Shown here: positions 7,381 through 14,569 of the stretch, one piece after another
Layout of the letters: every line of letters starts with the position of its first letter
Numbering within the stretch: the first letter of the stretch is position 1
Assembly: GCA_049601975.1 (NCBI GenBank)
Contig: JBMYRC010000074.1
Location: 1-19,234, forward strand
Source of the DNA: UBA6544 sp049601975
GTDB lineage: Bacteria; Pseudomonadota; Alphaproteobacteria; UBA8366
DNA: 19,234 nt
Direction: 5' to 3'
Program-made: the position numbers and the translations under genes
Notes under the pieces: model-generated
Databases searched by the model: none
The model's input: the letters and a program-made list of their open reading frames with translations, nothing else
Told to the model about the DNA's origin: nothing

Positions 7381-8451
7381 ATGGGGAAGAAATACAACAC
7401 TCTTATTATGGGCGCGTCCTACGGCTCGCTATTGGCCATCAAGCTGGTCTTGTCGGGGCATTCGGTGCGCCTCGTTTGCCTTCCGGAAGAAGCTGAGCTC
7501 TTCAATAAAGACGGCGCTATTGTGCGAATGCCGGTGAAGGGCCGCGATGATCTGGTGGAACTCAATTCGAAATCGCTGGCAGGGTCACTCTCTGCCGGTG
7601 GCACGGATGATGCGGACCCGTCGGAATACGATTTGGTGGTACTGGCGATGCAGGAGCCGCAATATCGCTCACCAGGTGTGCGCGAACTGCTCGACCGAGT
7701 TGGTAAGTCCGGCAAGCCCTGCATGTCGATCATGAATATGCCGCCATTGCCCTACATGGCGCGCATTCCGGGGCTCGACACGTCGCAACTGACGAAATGC
7801 TATACCGACCCCAGTGTGTGGGATAGCGTTGATCCGAAGAATATCACGCTCTGCAGTCCGGATCCTCAAGCCTTCCGCCCACCGGAGGAACCCTTGAATG
7901 TCCTGCAGGTTGCCTTGCCGACGAACTTCAAGGCGGCGCGGTTCGAATCCGATGAAGACACCGCAATTCTGCGACAGATGCAGGCGGATATCGAAGCCAT
8001 TCGGTTTGATCCAGGCGACGGCGCGCTTGAGTTGCCAGTGAAGTTGAAAGTGCATGATTCGGTCTTCGTGCCGCTTGCTAAATGGGCCATGTTGATGACC
8101 GGCAATTATCGATGTGTCCAACAAGATGACATGCGCGCCATTCGTGAATCGGTCCATTCGGATATGGAAGCGTCAGGCAAGGTCTACGAATTCGTCAAAC
8201 AGGTTTGCGGTGCGATGGGCGCGGATATGAACGATCTCGTCCCCTTCGAAAAATACGCGAATGCGGCCAACGGCCTAGCGAAGCCGTCTTCCGCGGCACG
8301 GGCTCTGCTTGCCGGAGCTCCGAATATCGAGCGGGCGGATTGCCTCGTGAAAACAATTGCCGCGTCACACGGCATGCAACTCGACACGGTCGATCAAACC
8401 GTGGCGATGGTCGATTCCTGGCTCGAGCGGAATCGCGCGAAAGCAGGCTGA
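7381..8451 (+). CDS. Ketopantoate reductase (ApbA/PanE)-like protein
   Basis: A 356-residue protein with the two-domain ketopantoate reductase layout. The N-terminal Rossmann segment is TLIMGASYGSLLA (7-19), where the usual GxGxxG is altered to GASYGS. The C-terminal helical domain has LAKWAMLMTGN (232-242), whose K234 matches the catalytic lysine, and KPSSAARAL (301-309), a family signature. The family reduces 2-keto acids with NADPH. This protein is longer than true PanE (about 300 residues) and lies in a catabolic neighbourhood, so it more likely reduces or oxidises another keto/hydroxy acid than makes pantoate. The start is set by GGAGG five bases upstream. The stop is only two bases from the convergent ArsC-like gene stop. 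Family sure, role inferred. Confidence 0.85.
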   Translation: MGKKYNTLIMGASYGSLLAIKLVLSGHSVRLVCLPEEAELFNKDGAIVRMPVKGRDDLVELNSKSLAGSLSAGGTDDADPSEYDLVVLAMQEPQYRSPGVRELLDRVGKSGKPCMSIMNMPPLPYMARIPGLDTSQLTKCYTDPSVWDSVDPKNITLCSPDPQAFRPPEEPLNVLQVALPTNFKAARFESDEDTAILRQMQADIEAIRFDPGDGALELPVKLKVHDSVFVPLAKWAMLMTGNYRCVQQDDMRAIRESVHSDMEASGKVYEFVKQVCGAMGADMNDLVPFEKYANAANGLAKPSSAARALLAGAPNIERADCLVKTIAASHGMQLDTVDQTVAMVDSWLERNRAKAG

Positions 8452-8453
8452 CT

Positions 8454-8804
8454 TTACAAAGCGGCGCAGAGGGCTTCCACCTCCGCGTCCTTGAAGCCGA
8501 CGATCACGGTTGAGCCAGCCTCGAACACGGGGCGTTTGATCAACGCAGCTTGCTCCATCATCAGGGCTTTGGCCTTGGCGGCGTCTACGCCGTCTTTCTC
8601 TGCGTCGGATAGTTTGCGCCACGTGGTGCCCCGACGGTTCAACAGGGTTTCCCAGCCGACGGCATCGATCCAGCCTTGCACTTGCGCGTCGGTCAATCCA
8701 TCGGCGCGAACGTCTTTGAATTCGTGCTCGATCCCTTCCGCTTGAAGCCATTTCAACGCTTTGCGGCAGGTGTCGCAATTCTTAAGGCCGTAGATCGAAA
8801 TCAT
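8454..8804 (-). CDS. ArsC/YffB-family thioredoxin-fold reductase
   Basis: A 116-residue small protein of the ArsC/Spx/YffB family. It starts with the pattern ISIYGLKNCDTCRKAL, giving C10 and C13 (CDTC), and later has the family element ALIKRPVFE near residues 88-96. The length is normal for the YffB-like branch (about 115). These proteins resemble arsenate reductase but most lack proven arsenate activity; a glutathione-dependent thiol role has been suggested. No other ars genes are present, so an arsenic role is not supported. It converges on the ketopantoate-reductase-like gene and diverges from the hydroxyisobutyrate-dehydrogenase-like gene. Confidence 0.88.
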   Translation of the reverse strand: MISIYGLKNCDTCRKALKWLQAEGIEHEFKDVRADGLTDAQVQGWIDAVGWETLLNRRGTTWRKLSDAEKDGVDAAKAKALMMEQAALIKRPVFEAGSTVIVGFKDAEVEALCAAL

Positions 8805-8830
8805 AATGATGTCCTGGTTTCATCGTGCTT

Positions 8831-8847
8831 GCCGCGAAATTCGCGGC
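8831..8847. promoter_or_regulatory. 17-base palindrome between divergent genes
   Basis: GCCGCGAA-A-TTCGCGGC: perfect 8-base arms around one central base, in the 107-base gap between the divergent ArsC-like (start 8804) and hydroxyisobutyrate-dehydrogenase-like (start 8912) genes. The position and odd-length symmetry fit a dimeric repressor operator serving both promoters. With no loop it is a poor RNA hairpin terminator. The regulator is not identifiable here. Confidence 0.45.
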
Positions 8848-8895
8848 CTCTACCTTACCGATTAAACACGCGGCGTCCATCGGCCGCCTCACATT

Positions 8896-8903
8896 GGGAA
8901 GGA
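8896..8903 (+). promoter_or_regulatory. Ribosome binding site that fixes the 3-hydroxyisobutyrate-dehydrogenase-like start
   Basis: GGGAAGGA lies 8 bases before ATG 8912. The frame is open further upstream to 8825, but that extension would run through the palindrome and the divergent promoter region. The Rossmann fold begins immediately after 8912. Confidence 0.75.
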
Positions 8904-8911
8904 TTTTTTTG

Positions 8912-9808
8912 ATGACTGCAGGATTTATCGGTACCGGAAACATGGGGCTCCCTCTGGCGTCGCTTATACTTGATCAAGAACAGAACATGTCTGTCTTCGA
9001 TATCAATCCGGAAGCGACGAAAACCCTGGCTGATAAACAAGCCTGGATCGCGAAATCCCCTGCGGAGGTCGCGTCACAGGCGGACGTTGTTTTCGCCTGC
9101 ATGCCGAGCGTGGCGAGTTTCGAGGCAGTCGCTGGCGGCGACGACGGCGTCATTCATGGCAGCGAAATTAAGACATTCGTCAATCTCGGTACAATGGGGA
9201 CGGAGGCCGTTGGTGAGGTCGAGCGGCGGCTTGCGGAGAAGGGGATCGAGATGCTCGATTGTCCGATCACCGGCGGCACGCAGCGTGCCTGGGCAAAGGA
9301 AATCGCTGCGATCGCATCGGGCCCCAAGGCGGTCTTTGATCGTGTCGAACCTTTGATTGCGGCCTTCGCCGGAGAGATCATTTATATCGGCGAGAAAGTC
9401 GGCCAAGCGCAGGTCGTAAAGATGATCAATAACATGATGTCGCTGACCAATCTGGCGAGTTGCGTCGAAGGCATGGTGCTTGGTGCCAAGGCCGGGATCG
9501 ACGTCGAGAAGCTACTCAGCGTCATCAACAGCGGTTCCGGGCAAAACAGCGCCAGCCTGACCAAGGTGCCGCGCCATGTTCTGAACCGGAAGTTCGATCT
9601 CGGCGGGCCGATGTATATCTCGCAGAAGGATGTCACGCTCTGGCGTCAGGAGGCGGAACGCCTGGGGGCAACCCAATGGGTCGGCAATACGGTGCACCAG
9701 CTCGTCATGCAGGCAGGGGCCATGGGTTACGGGCCAGGCGATATGACGGATATCACCAAGGTCATCGAACAAATGTCCGATACCCAGATTCCAAAGACGC
9801 GGGATTAA
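8912..9808 (+). CDS. 3-hydroxyisobutyrate dehydrogenase-family beta-hydroxyacid dehydrogenase
   Basis: A 298-residue NAD(P)-dependent beta-hydroxyacid dehydrogenase (3-hydroxyisobutyrate dehydrogenase, tartronate semialdehyde reductase or related). Motifs: nucleotide-binding GFIGTGNMG (4-12), with D30 at the end of beta 2 (VFD) suggesting NAD; the substrate segment DCPITGG (116-122) in place of the usual DAPVSGG; catalytic K170 and N174 in GQAQVVKMINN; and KD at 239-240. The start is 8912 from the ribosome site and the conserved N-terminus. It ends 117 bases before the convergent GntR gene, with no clear terminator in between. Substrate cannot be assigned; a role with the neighbouring branched-acid operon is possible. 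Confidence 0.92.
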   Translation: MTAGFIGTGNMGLPLASLILDQEQNMSVFDINPEATKTLADKQAWIAKSPAEVASQADVVFACMPSVASFEAVAGGDDGVIHGSEIKTFVNLGTMGTEAVGEVERRLAEKGIEMLDCPITGGTQRAWAKEIAAIASGPKAVFDRVEPLIAAFAGEIIYIGEKVGQAQVVKMINNMMSLTNLASCVEGMVLGAKAGIDVEKLLSVINSGSGQNSASLTKVPRHVLNRKFDLGGPMYISQKDVTLWRQEAERLGATQWVGNTVHQLVMQAGAMGYGPGDMTDITKVIEQMSDTQIPKTRD

Positions 9809-9925
9809 ATCGTCAAGCTACAGGCCGCTATACGGTTGCGTACTTATCGGTGTCCGGGGTTCCGTATCGAGGCAACAGGCGCGACGGGTGACCGTGTCGA
9901 TGCGGTGTGTTCTTCCGGTACTAAT

Positions 9926-10687
9926 CTAGGCGTCCGTGTCTCGCGTCATGCGCATAGAATAGCTGAAACGAGCGCCTGGATGGAGACTGACAGTCACCTC
10001 GAATGCCTTGCCGTCGGCTCCCATATACCAACGACGAACCAGCAAACCCGGAGAGTTTGCTTGCACGCCGAGCTTCTTTGCAATATCGCCGGGCAAGCTT
10101 ACGGCGGTAATGTCTTGCTGAATTTCAATTGCACGGTGACCGTAGCGGTCTTCGATCAAATTCGCGATCAGAACATTGCCTCTCCCGATTTCATCGCGGA
10201 TACCCGCATATTCGGAGAGTACGAAGATTTCAGTCCAACATACCGGTAACCCGTCAGGATCATCGACTGGCATTCGCAAGCCGGTGATCTTGAGGAATTT
10301 ATCGTCTTCCGCGCAACCTATCCGTTCCGCTAGATTTGCATCCGCGGTCACATTTGTTGTGGCCATCTCGTTGAGGAGCGACTGCACTCCGTATTGCAAA
10401 ACTTCCTCGACCGAGTTCCGGGCTTGAAGAAAATGATGGACGGGCTGTTCGGAGAGGACTCTGGTGCCGACACCTTGGCGTCGGATGACCAGTCCTTGGG
10501 ATTGCAATTGGCGGATTGCTTCGCGAACTGTGAACCGGCTGATGCCGTACTTAGCAGTCAGCTCTGCTTCGGTCGGCAGTAGGGAGTCGACGGGGTACTT
10601 CCCCTTCCGGATTTCCTTGGCTAGCCGTCGTGCTAGCGCCACGTAGCGAAGTTCCCCGGAATTCTTCGTCAAGGTTGCGCTCGCCAT
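9926..10687 (-). CDS. GntR-family transcriptional regulator, HutC/UTRA type
   Basis: A 253-residue regulator. An N-terminal winged helix-turn-helix (about 14-78) carries the GntR signature LPTEAELTAKYGISRFTVREAI, followed by QGLVIRRQGVGTRV. A UTRA-type effector-binding domain covers about 90-245, marking the HutC subfamily, which usually responds to small metabolites and acts as a repressor. Its ATG overlaps the stop of the upstream CoA-transferase gene by one base (TAATG), so it is translationally coupled and is the last gene of the nine-gene unit. That placement predicts autoregulation by a pathway intermediate. The TTGTCCGGACAA palindrome at 19038-19049 before the first gene is the best candidate operator. 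Family certain, target inferred. Confidence 0.93.
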   Translation of the reverse strand: MASATLTKNSGELRYVALARRLAKEIRKGKYPVDSLLPTEAELTAKYGISRFTVREAIRQLQSQGLVIRRQGVGTRVLSEQPVHHFLQARNSVEEVLQYGVQSLLNEMATTNVTADANLAERIGCAEDDKFLKITGLRMPVDDPDGLPVCWTEIFVLSEYAGIRDEIGRGNVLIANLIEDRYGHRAIEIQQDITAVSLPGDIAKKLGVQANSPGLLVRRWYMGADGKAFEVTVSLHPGARFSYSMRMTRDTDA

Positions 10688-11886
10688 TATACGACCCCCT
10701 CGGCGCGTAATCGTGCTACATCTCCGGTGGCAATACCGAGGTCGCGTAACAATTGTTCCGTATGCTCGCCGAGCTCCGGCGCGGGCCTCGCCGGTGTCGG
10801 GTCACCGGGACAGCTGATGGGGGAGTCGACCAATCGGAAAGTCTTGCCGCTTTGATGGGTTAATTCCTGAATCTTACCGTTATCGGTGACGAAAGGATTC
10901 TCCAACGCCTGCTTGATATCGAGGATCGGTGCCGACGGTACCTTACCGGCAAACAGATCGAGCCATTCGGCGGTCGTTTGCGCGGAAAGCGCTCCGTCCA
11001 ACATTTCGGTAATCTCCGCGCGATGTTCGAGCCTTTCCTGGAAGGTGGCGTAGCGTTCGTCCGTGCCCCATTCGGGATGTCCGATCATGTCACACAGGAT
11101 GGGCCAAAATTTTTCCTTATTGCACATCAGAAAAATCCAACCGTCCTTAGTCTTCTGCGCGCCGCACGGGGTCAGCGACGGATGCCCCGACCGTGGCTCT
11201 CGGCCTTGCACATGACCGCCGTTCAGAAACCATGTCGCGGGATAGGAGAGGTTGGAGAGCGCCAGATCGAAAAGACTGACATCTATATCGCGGCCCTTGC
11301 CTTCAGTGCGGGCACCGATGATTGCCGATGTCGTCGCATAGGCTTGCAACAACCCGGTCATCAGGTCGACGACTGACAGGCCGAACCGGGCGGGTGGGGT
11401 TTCCGGCTCACCCGTAAGAGAGAACCAACCGGCTTCCGCCTGCATGAGATAGTCGTATCCAGGCCAGGATGCTCGTTCGCCTTCGCGGCCATAAGCCGTG
11501 AGGTGGCAACAGACGATAGATGGATTGAACTTGCCCAAGGTGTCGTAGGTCAGTCCCAGCTTTGCGGGGACGTCGCCCCGTAGATTGCAGGTGACTGCGT
11601 CCGCGGTCTTTACTAAATCATGGAAGATCGCCTTACCGCTATCGTGCTGCAGATCGAGCGTCAGGCTCTTCTTGTTGCGGTTGAAGCTCTGATAGAACTG
11701 AGAATCTGCCGTACCGTCGCCGTCGTTCAGGAAAAACGGCCCTAGCGGGCGCGCCATGTCGCCGCCGTCCTTCGGGTTCTCGATCTTGATAACCTCGGCG
11801 CCCATATCGGCTAGATACTGGGTGCCCCAGGGGCCTGCTCCGTATTGCTCGACGGCCAAGATGCGGCATCCCTCAAGCGGCAGCAT
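10687..11886 (-). CDS. Class III (CaiB/BaiF) CoA-transferase
   Basis: A 399-residue family III CoA-transferase, moving CoA between carboxylic acids, commonly from succinyl-CoA. It has the typical N-terminus (LEGCRILAVEQYGAGPWGTQYLADMGAEVIKIE region), RNKKSLTLDL near 70-79, and the catalytic aspartate D174 in LSVVDLMTGLLQA. It probably performs the activation step of the operon, like itaconate or mesaconate CoA-transferases of the same family. The start has GGGAGGA four bases upstream, rather close. The gap to the upstream acyl-CoA dehydrogenase is 94 bases, the largest in the operon, so a secondary promoter is possible. The stop overlaps the GntR start. Substrate unknown. Confidence 0.93.
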   Translation of the reverse strand: MLPLEGCRILAVEQYGAGPWGTQYLADMGAEVIKIENPKDGGDMARPLGPFFLNDGDGTADSQFYQSFNRNKKSLTLDLQHDSGKAIFHDLVKTADAVTCNLRGDVPAKLGLTYDTLGKFNPSIVCCHLTAYGREGERASWPGYDYLMQAEAGWFSLTGEPETPPARFGLSVVDLMTGLLQAYATTSAIIGARTEGKGRDIDVSLFDLALSNLSYPATWFLNGGHVQGREPRSGHPSLTPCGAQKTKDGWIFLMCNKEKFWPILCDMIGHPEWGTDERYATFQERLEHRAEITEMLDGALSAQTTAEWLDLFAGKVPSAPILDIKQALENPFVTDNGKIQELTHQSGKTFRLVDSPISCPGDPTPARPAPELGEHTEQLLRDLGIATGDVARLRAEGVV

Positions 11887-11980
11887 GGCGTCCTCCCATT
11901 GCAGCCGAATGATTGGTCGTGCGGATAGTACAGGGGATGGTTAATCCCGCGGTGTGGAACACAGAAAGCATGTAGCTGAC

Positions 11981-13141
11981 CTAGATCGGATTCCGCTGAA
12001 TCAACTGCCGCGCGATAATAATTCTTTGCAGCTCGTTGGTGCCCTCTCCGATGGTCAGCAATGGGGCGTCGCGATAGAAGCGTTCAACTGGAAATTCTTT
12101 CGAATATCCATACCCACCATGGACACGCATCGCATCCATTGAATTGTCGATGGCGGCTTCGGTAGCGAAAAGTTTTGCCATTCCAGCCTCCATATCGCAG
12201 CGCTCTCCCCGGTCGTAGGCTTCGGCGGCGCGGTAGGTCAAAAGACGCGACGCTTCAACTTTCGTGACCATATCGGCCAGTTTCAATTGAATGGCCTGAT
12301 GGTTCGCAATCGGCTGGCCGAAGGTCTCGCGTTGTTGGGAATATTTGACCGCCTCGTCGAGCGCCGCACCGGCGACTCCACATCCGCGCGCCGCGACATT
12401 GATGCGGCCAAGCTCAAGCCCGCCCATAATCTGCTTGAATCCTTGGCCCGGTTTCAAGCCGATCAACTGGTCGGCTGGAACTCGGCAATCCTCCATGATC
12501 AACTCGGCGGTATCGATGCCTTTGTAGCCAAGTTTTTCCAATTTTTTTGATGCGCGGAAACCGTCACCCTTCTCGACCAGGAAGAGGCTAATCCCGCGGT
12601 GTCGCGGTTTGATCTCCCAATCCGTCTTGGTCAGGACCGCAATGACATGGGCATTAATACCATTGGATATCCACGTCTTCGTTCCGTTCAGGATATAGGA
12701 ATCGCCGTCTTGGACCGCGCGGGTGCGAATCGCTTGAAGATCGGTGCCGCCGCCGGGCTCCGTCAGCGCGATGCCGCCGCGCAGTTCTCCGGTGGCGAAC
12801 TTTGGCAACCAATGTCGTTTTTGATCTTCTGTGCCGAAACGTTGCACAGCCGCCGACATTATGAGATGCGAGTTGAATATACCCGCAAGTGACATCCAAG
12901 TGTGGGAGACTTTCTCGCAAATTTTCGCGTAGGTGGCACAGGAGAGACCCAGTCCACCGTATTCCTCGTCGATGATCGCACCGAACAGACCGAGGTCGGC
13001 CATCTTATAGACGATCTCTTCCGGCCAGATGTCATTGCGTTCCAGCTCCATGACATGAGGGCGGACGTCGCGTTCGAGAAACTGCTCAAGCGTCTGAAGG
13101 ATTAGCATTTCTTGTTCTTTCAGCATGGCTGAATCAGACAT
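11981..13141 (-). CDS. Acyl-CoA dehydrogenase (canonical catalytic Glu)
   Basis: A 386-residue FAD-dependent acyl-CoA dehydrogenase forming the alpha,beta double bond of an acyl-CoA and passing electrons to ETF. Visible: FAD/substrate segment IALTEPGGGTDL (124-135), WISNG (157-161), the FAD-binding stretch GGYGYSKEFPVERFYRDA (342-359), and the catalytic base E366 in IGEGTNELQR at the usual C-terminal position of short/medium-chain enzymes. The helix position used by isovaleryl-CoA dehydrogenase is Gly here (LELGRI). It is 22 bases downstream of the second CoA lyase gene. The substrate is likely a short or branched acyl- or dicarboxyl-CoA, by context. Confidence 0.94.
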   Translation of the reverse strand: MSDSAMLKEQEMLILQTLEQFLERDVRPHVMELERNDIWPEEIVYKMADLGLFGAIIDEEYGGLGLSCATYAKICEKVSHTWMSLAGIFNSHLIMSAAVQRFGTEDQKRHWLPKFATGELRGGIALTEPGGGTDLQAIRTRAVQDGDSYILNGTKTWISNGINAHVIAVLTKTDWEIKPRHRGISLFLVEKGDGFRASKKLEKLGYKGIDTAELIMEDCRVPADQLIGLKPGQGFKQIMGGLELGRINVAARGCGVAGAALDEAVKYSQQRETFGQPIANHQAIQLKLADMVTKVEASRLLTYRAAEAYDRGERCDMEAGMAKLFATEAAIDNSMDAMRVHGGYGYSKEFPVERFYRDAPLLTIGEGTNELQRIIIARQLIQRNPI

Positions 13142-13163
13142 TCATATACTCCCGTTGAGAATT

Positions 13164-14018
13164 TTATAGAACGCCTCGGCGTTCCGCTGTTTCGATAATC
13201 CGGTTGGCGGACTTGAGATTCGCTCGGTTGACCGAAATCCCGTCGACGCGCGCCTGACCGGTTGGACTGTTCGTGATGGCGGTAACCACCCGACGGGCAT
13301 GATCGATGCTATTCGCGTCGGGCGTAAAGATATTGTGGATATGCGGAATTTGCACCGCGTCGTAGGACGCCTTTCCGGCAAAGCCCATGTCGGCAACGCA
13401 TTGCGTCTCCGCGATCAAACCGTCGATATCTGTCGGGTCGAAGAAGCAACCGTCGAGTGAGTCAATGCCGGCTTCGGAAGCTGCGAGAACCATGCGGCTA
13501 CGGAGGTGATGAAGCGCATCCAGACTCAAATCGGAGCCGATTTCTCCGCTAAAATCTGCGGACCCCAGAAAAATGGTGGAAATTTGCGGTGCCGCCTTGG
13601 CGATCTCTCGTATGTTCTCAAACCCCTTCTGATCTTCGATCAGAACGATCAGTTCCAAATTCGGATGTTTTGGCGCCAAAATTCCGGCGACCCATTGCAC
13701 TTCAGCGGCGCTGGTGACTTTCGGGATAACGACGCCGTCCGGGGGAGTGTCGAGCGCGGCAATTGCCAGCATATCCCGCACCCCTTGGTCAGAGCGTGGA
13801 ATATTCATACGCACCAATCGACGGACCGGGCGTTCTACCTGTCGCCGATAGAGTGGCAAGCAGACTTGGCGGGCCTCCTCTTTACGGTCTGCCGAGGTGC
13901 TGTCCTCCATATCGAGGCAGAACATATCAGCACCCGATGCAATCCCGTCTTCCCAACGTTCCGGCTCGAGCGCGGAATAAAATATTATGCTGCGGCGATT
14001 GTGCTGTTTATGGTTCAC
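13164..14018 (-). CDS. HpcH/HpaI (CitE-like) CoA-ester lyase, second copy
   Basis: A 284-residue TIM-barrel lyase of the citrate lyase beta/malyl-CoA lyase group, which cleaves beta-hydroxyacyl-CoA esters to an acyl-CoA plus a 2-oxo acid. Retained: RRSIIF at 8-13, LDMEDS at 35-40, R70 in VRMN, PKV (99-101), and Mg ligands E128 (LIED) and D155 (SADF). The usual C-terminal GKxAIHPxQI is changed to GKASYDAVQI (215-224), losing the IHP triplet present in the first copy. It shares only family-level similarity with the lyase at 15977, so it is not a recent duplicate. The start is GTG 14018 with AGGAG seven bases upstream. Activity retained but specificity probably different, by inference. Confidence 0.87.
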   Translation of the reverse strand: MNHKQHNRRSIIFYSALEPERWEDGIASGADMFCLDMEDSTSADRKEEARQVCLPLYRRQVERPVRRLVRMNIPRSDQGVRDMLAIAALDTPPDGVVIPKVTSAAEVQWVAGILAPKHPNLELIVLIEDQKGFENIREIAKAAPQISTIFLGSADFSGEIGSDLSLDALHHLRSRMVLAASEAGIDSLDGCFFDPTDIDGLIAETQCVADMGFAGKASYDAVQIPHIHNIFTPDANSIDHARRVVTAITNSPTGQARVDGISVNRANLKSANRIIETAERRGVL

Positions 14019-14036
14019 GGCAAACTCCTGGCATTC

Positions 14037-14567
14037 TTATTCAGCAGCGGCCGCATCGAGTTTATCTTCGACGCCGTGGCCCCGCTTTGGCACCAGGAAG
14101 CTGCGGTCGTAAGACATCACGACCGTGCCGTCCTGATTCTTGCCGGTCGTGCGGACCGATACGATACCTTGTGTCGGGCGGGATTTCGATTCCCGCTTAT
14201 CCAACACCTCCGATTCAGCATAGAGTGTATCGCCAACAAAAACCGGATGCGGCATCTTGATATCGGTCCACCCGAGATTGGCGATTGCTTTCTGACTGGT
14301 GTCGCTGACCGACATGCCGGCCACCATAGAGAGTGTCAGACAAGAATTAACCAATGGCTTGCCGAACTCGCTATGTGCCGCGTATTCCGCATCGAAATGA
14401 AGTGGGTGTGTATTCATTGTCAACAGCGTGAACCAGCTGTTATCCGCCTCATTGATCGTGCGCCCTGGTCGGTGCTCGTAAATCGCGCCGACTTCGAAAT
14501 CTTCGAAGTATCGACCGATATCTTCGCGGTATCGGTTGGGTCCGATTTCACGGCTGCCGTAACTCAT
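14037..14567 (-). CDS. MaoC-family (hot-dog fold) acyl-CoA hydratase
   Basis: A 176-residue MaoC-like enoyl-CoA hydratase/dehydratase. The hot-dog helix segment is at 40-60, with MNTHPLHFD at 51-59 in place of the textbook GDxNPIHxD: His57 is kept, but the usual Asp is Asn52. The overall pattern (YFEDFEVG start, FGKPLVNSCLTLSM at 68-81, PVFVGDTLYAESEV at 108-121) resembles beta-methylmalyl-CoA/mesaconyl-CoA and itaconyl-CoA type hydratases. It would hydrate the enoyl-CoA made by one of the dehydrogenases to the hydroxyacyl-CoA cleaved by a lyase. It starts two bases after the MmgE/PrpD stop, so the two are likely coupled. Family sure; the substrate class is context inference. Confidence 0.9.
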   Translation of the reverse strand: MSYGSREIGPNRYREDIGRYFEDFEVGAIYEHRPGRTINEADNSWFTLLTMNTHPLHFDAEYAAHSEFGKPLVNSCLTLSMVAGMSVSDTSQKAIANLGWTDIKMPHPVFVGDTLYAESEVLDKRESKSRPTQGIVSVRTTGKNQDGTVVMSYDRSFLVPKRGHGVEDKLDAAAAE

Positions 14568-14569
14568 TC

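Noticed and set aside
8454..8804. Arsenic resistance gene
   Set aside because: The protein is of the YffB-like branch, and no arsR, arsB, acr3 or arsH is near.
8825..8911. 29-codon N-terminal extension of the hydroxyisobutyrate-dehydrogenase-like protein
   Set aside because: It runs through the divergent regulatory palindrome; the Rossmann fold and ribosome site start at 8912.
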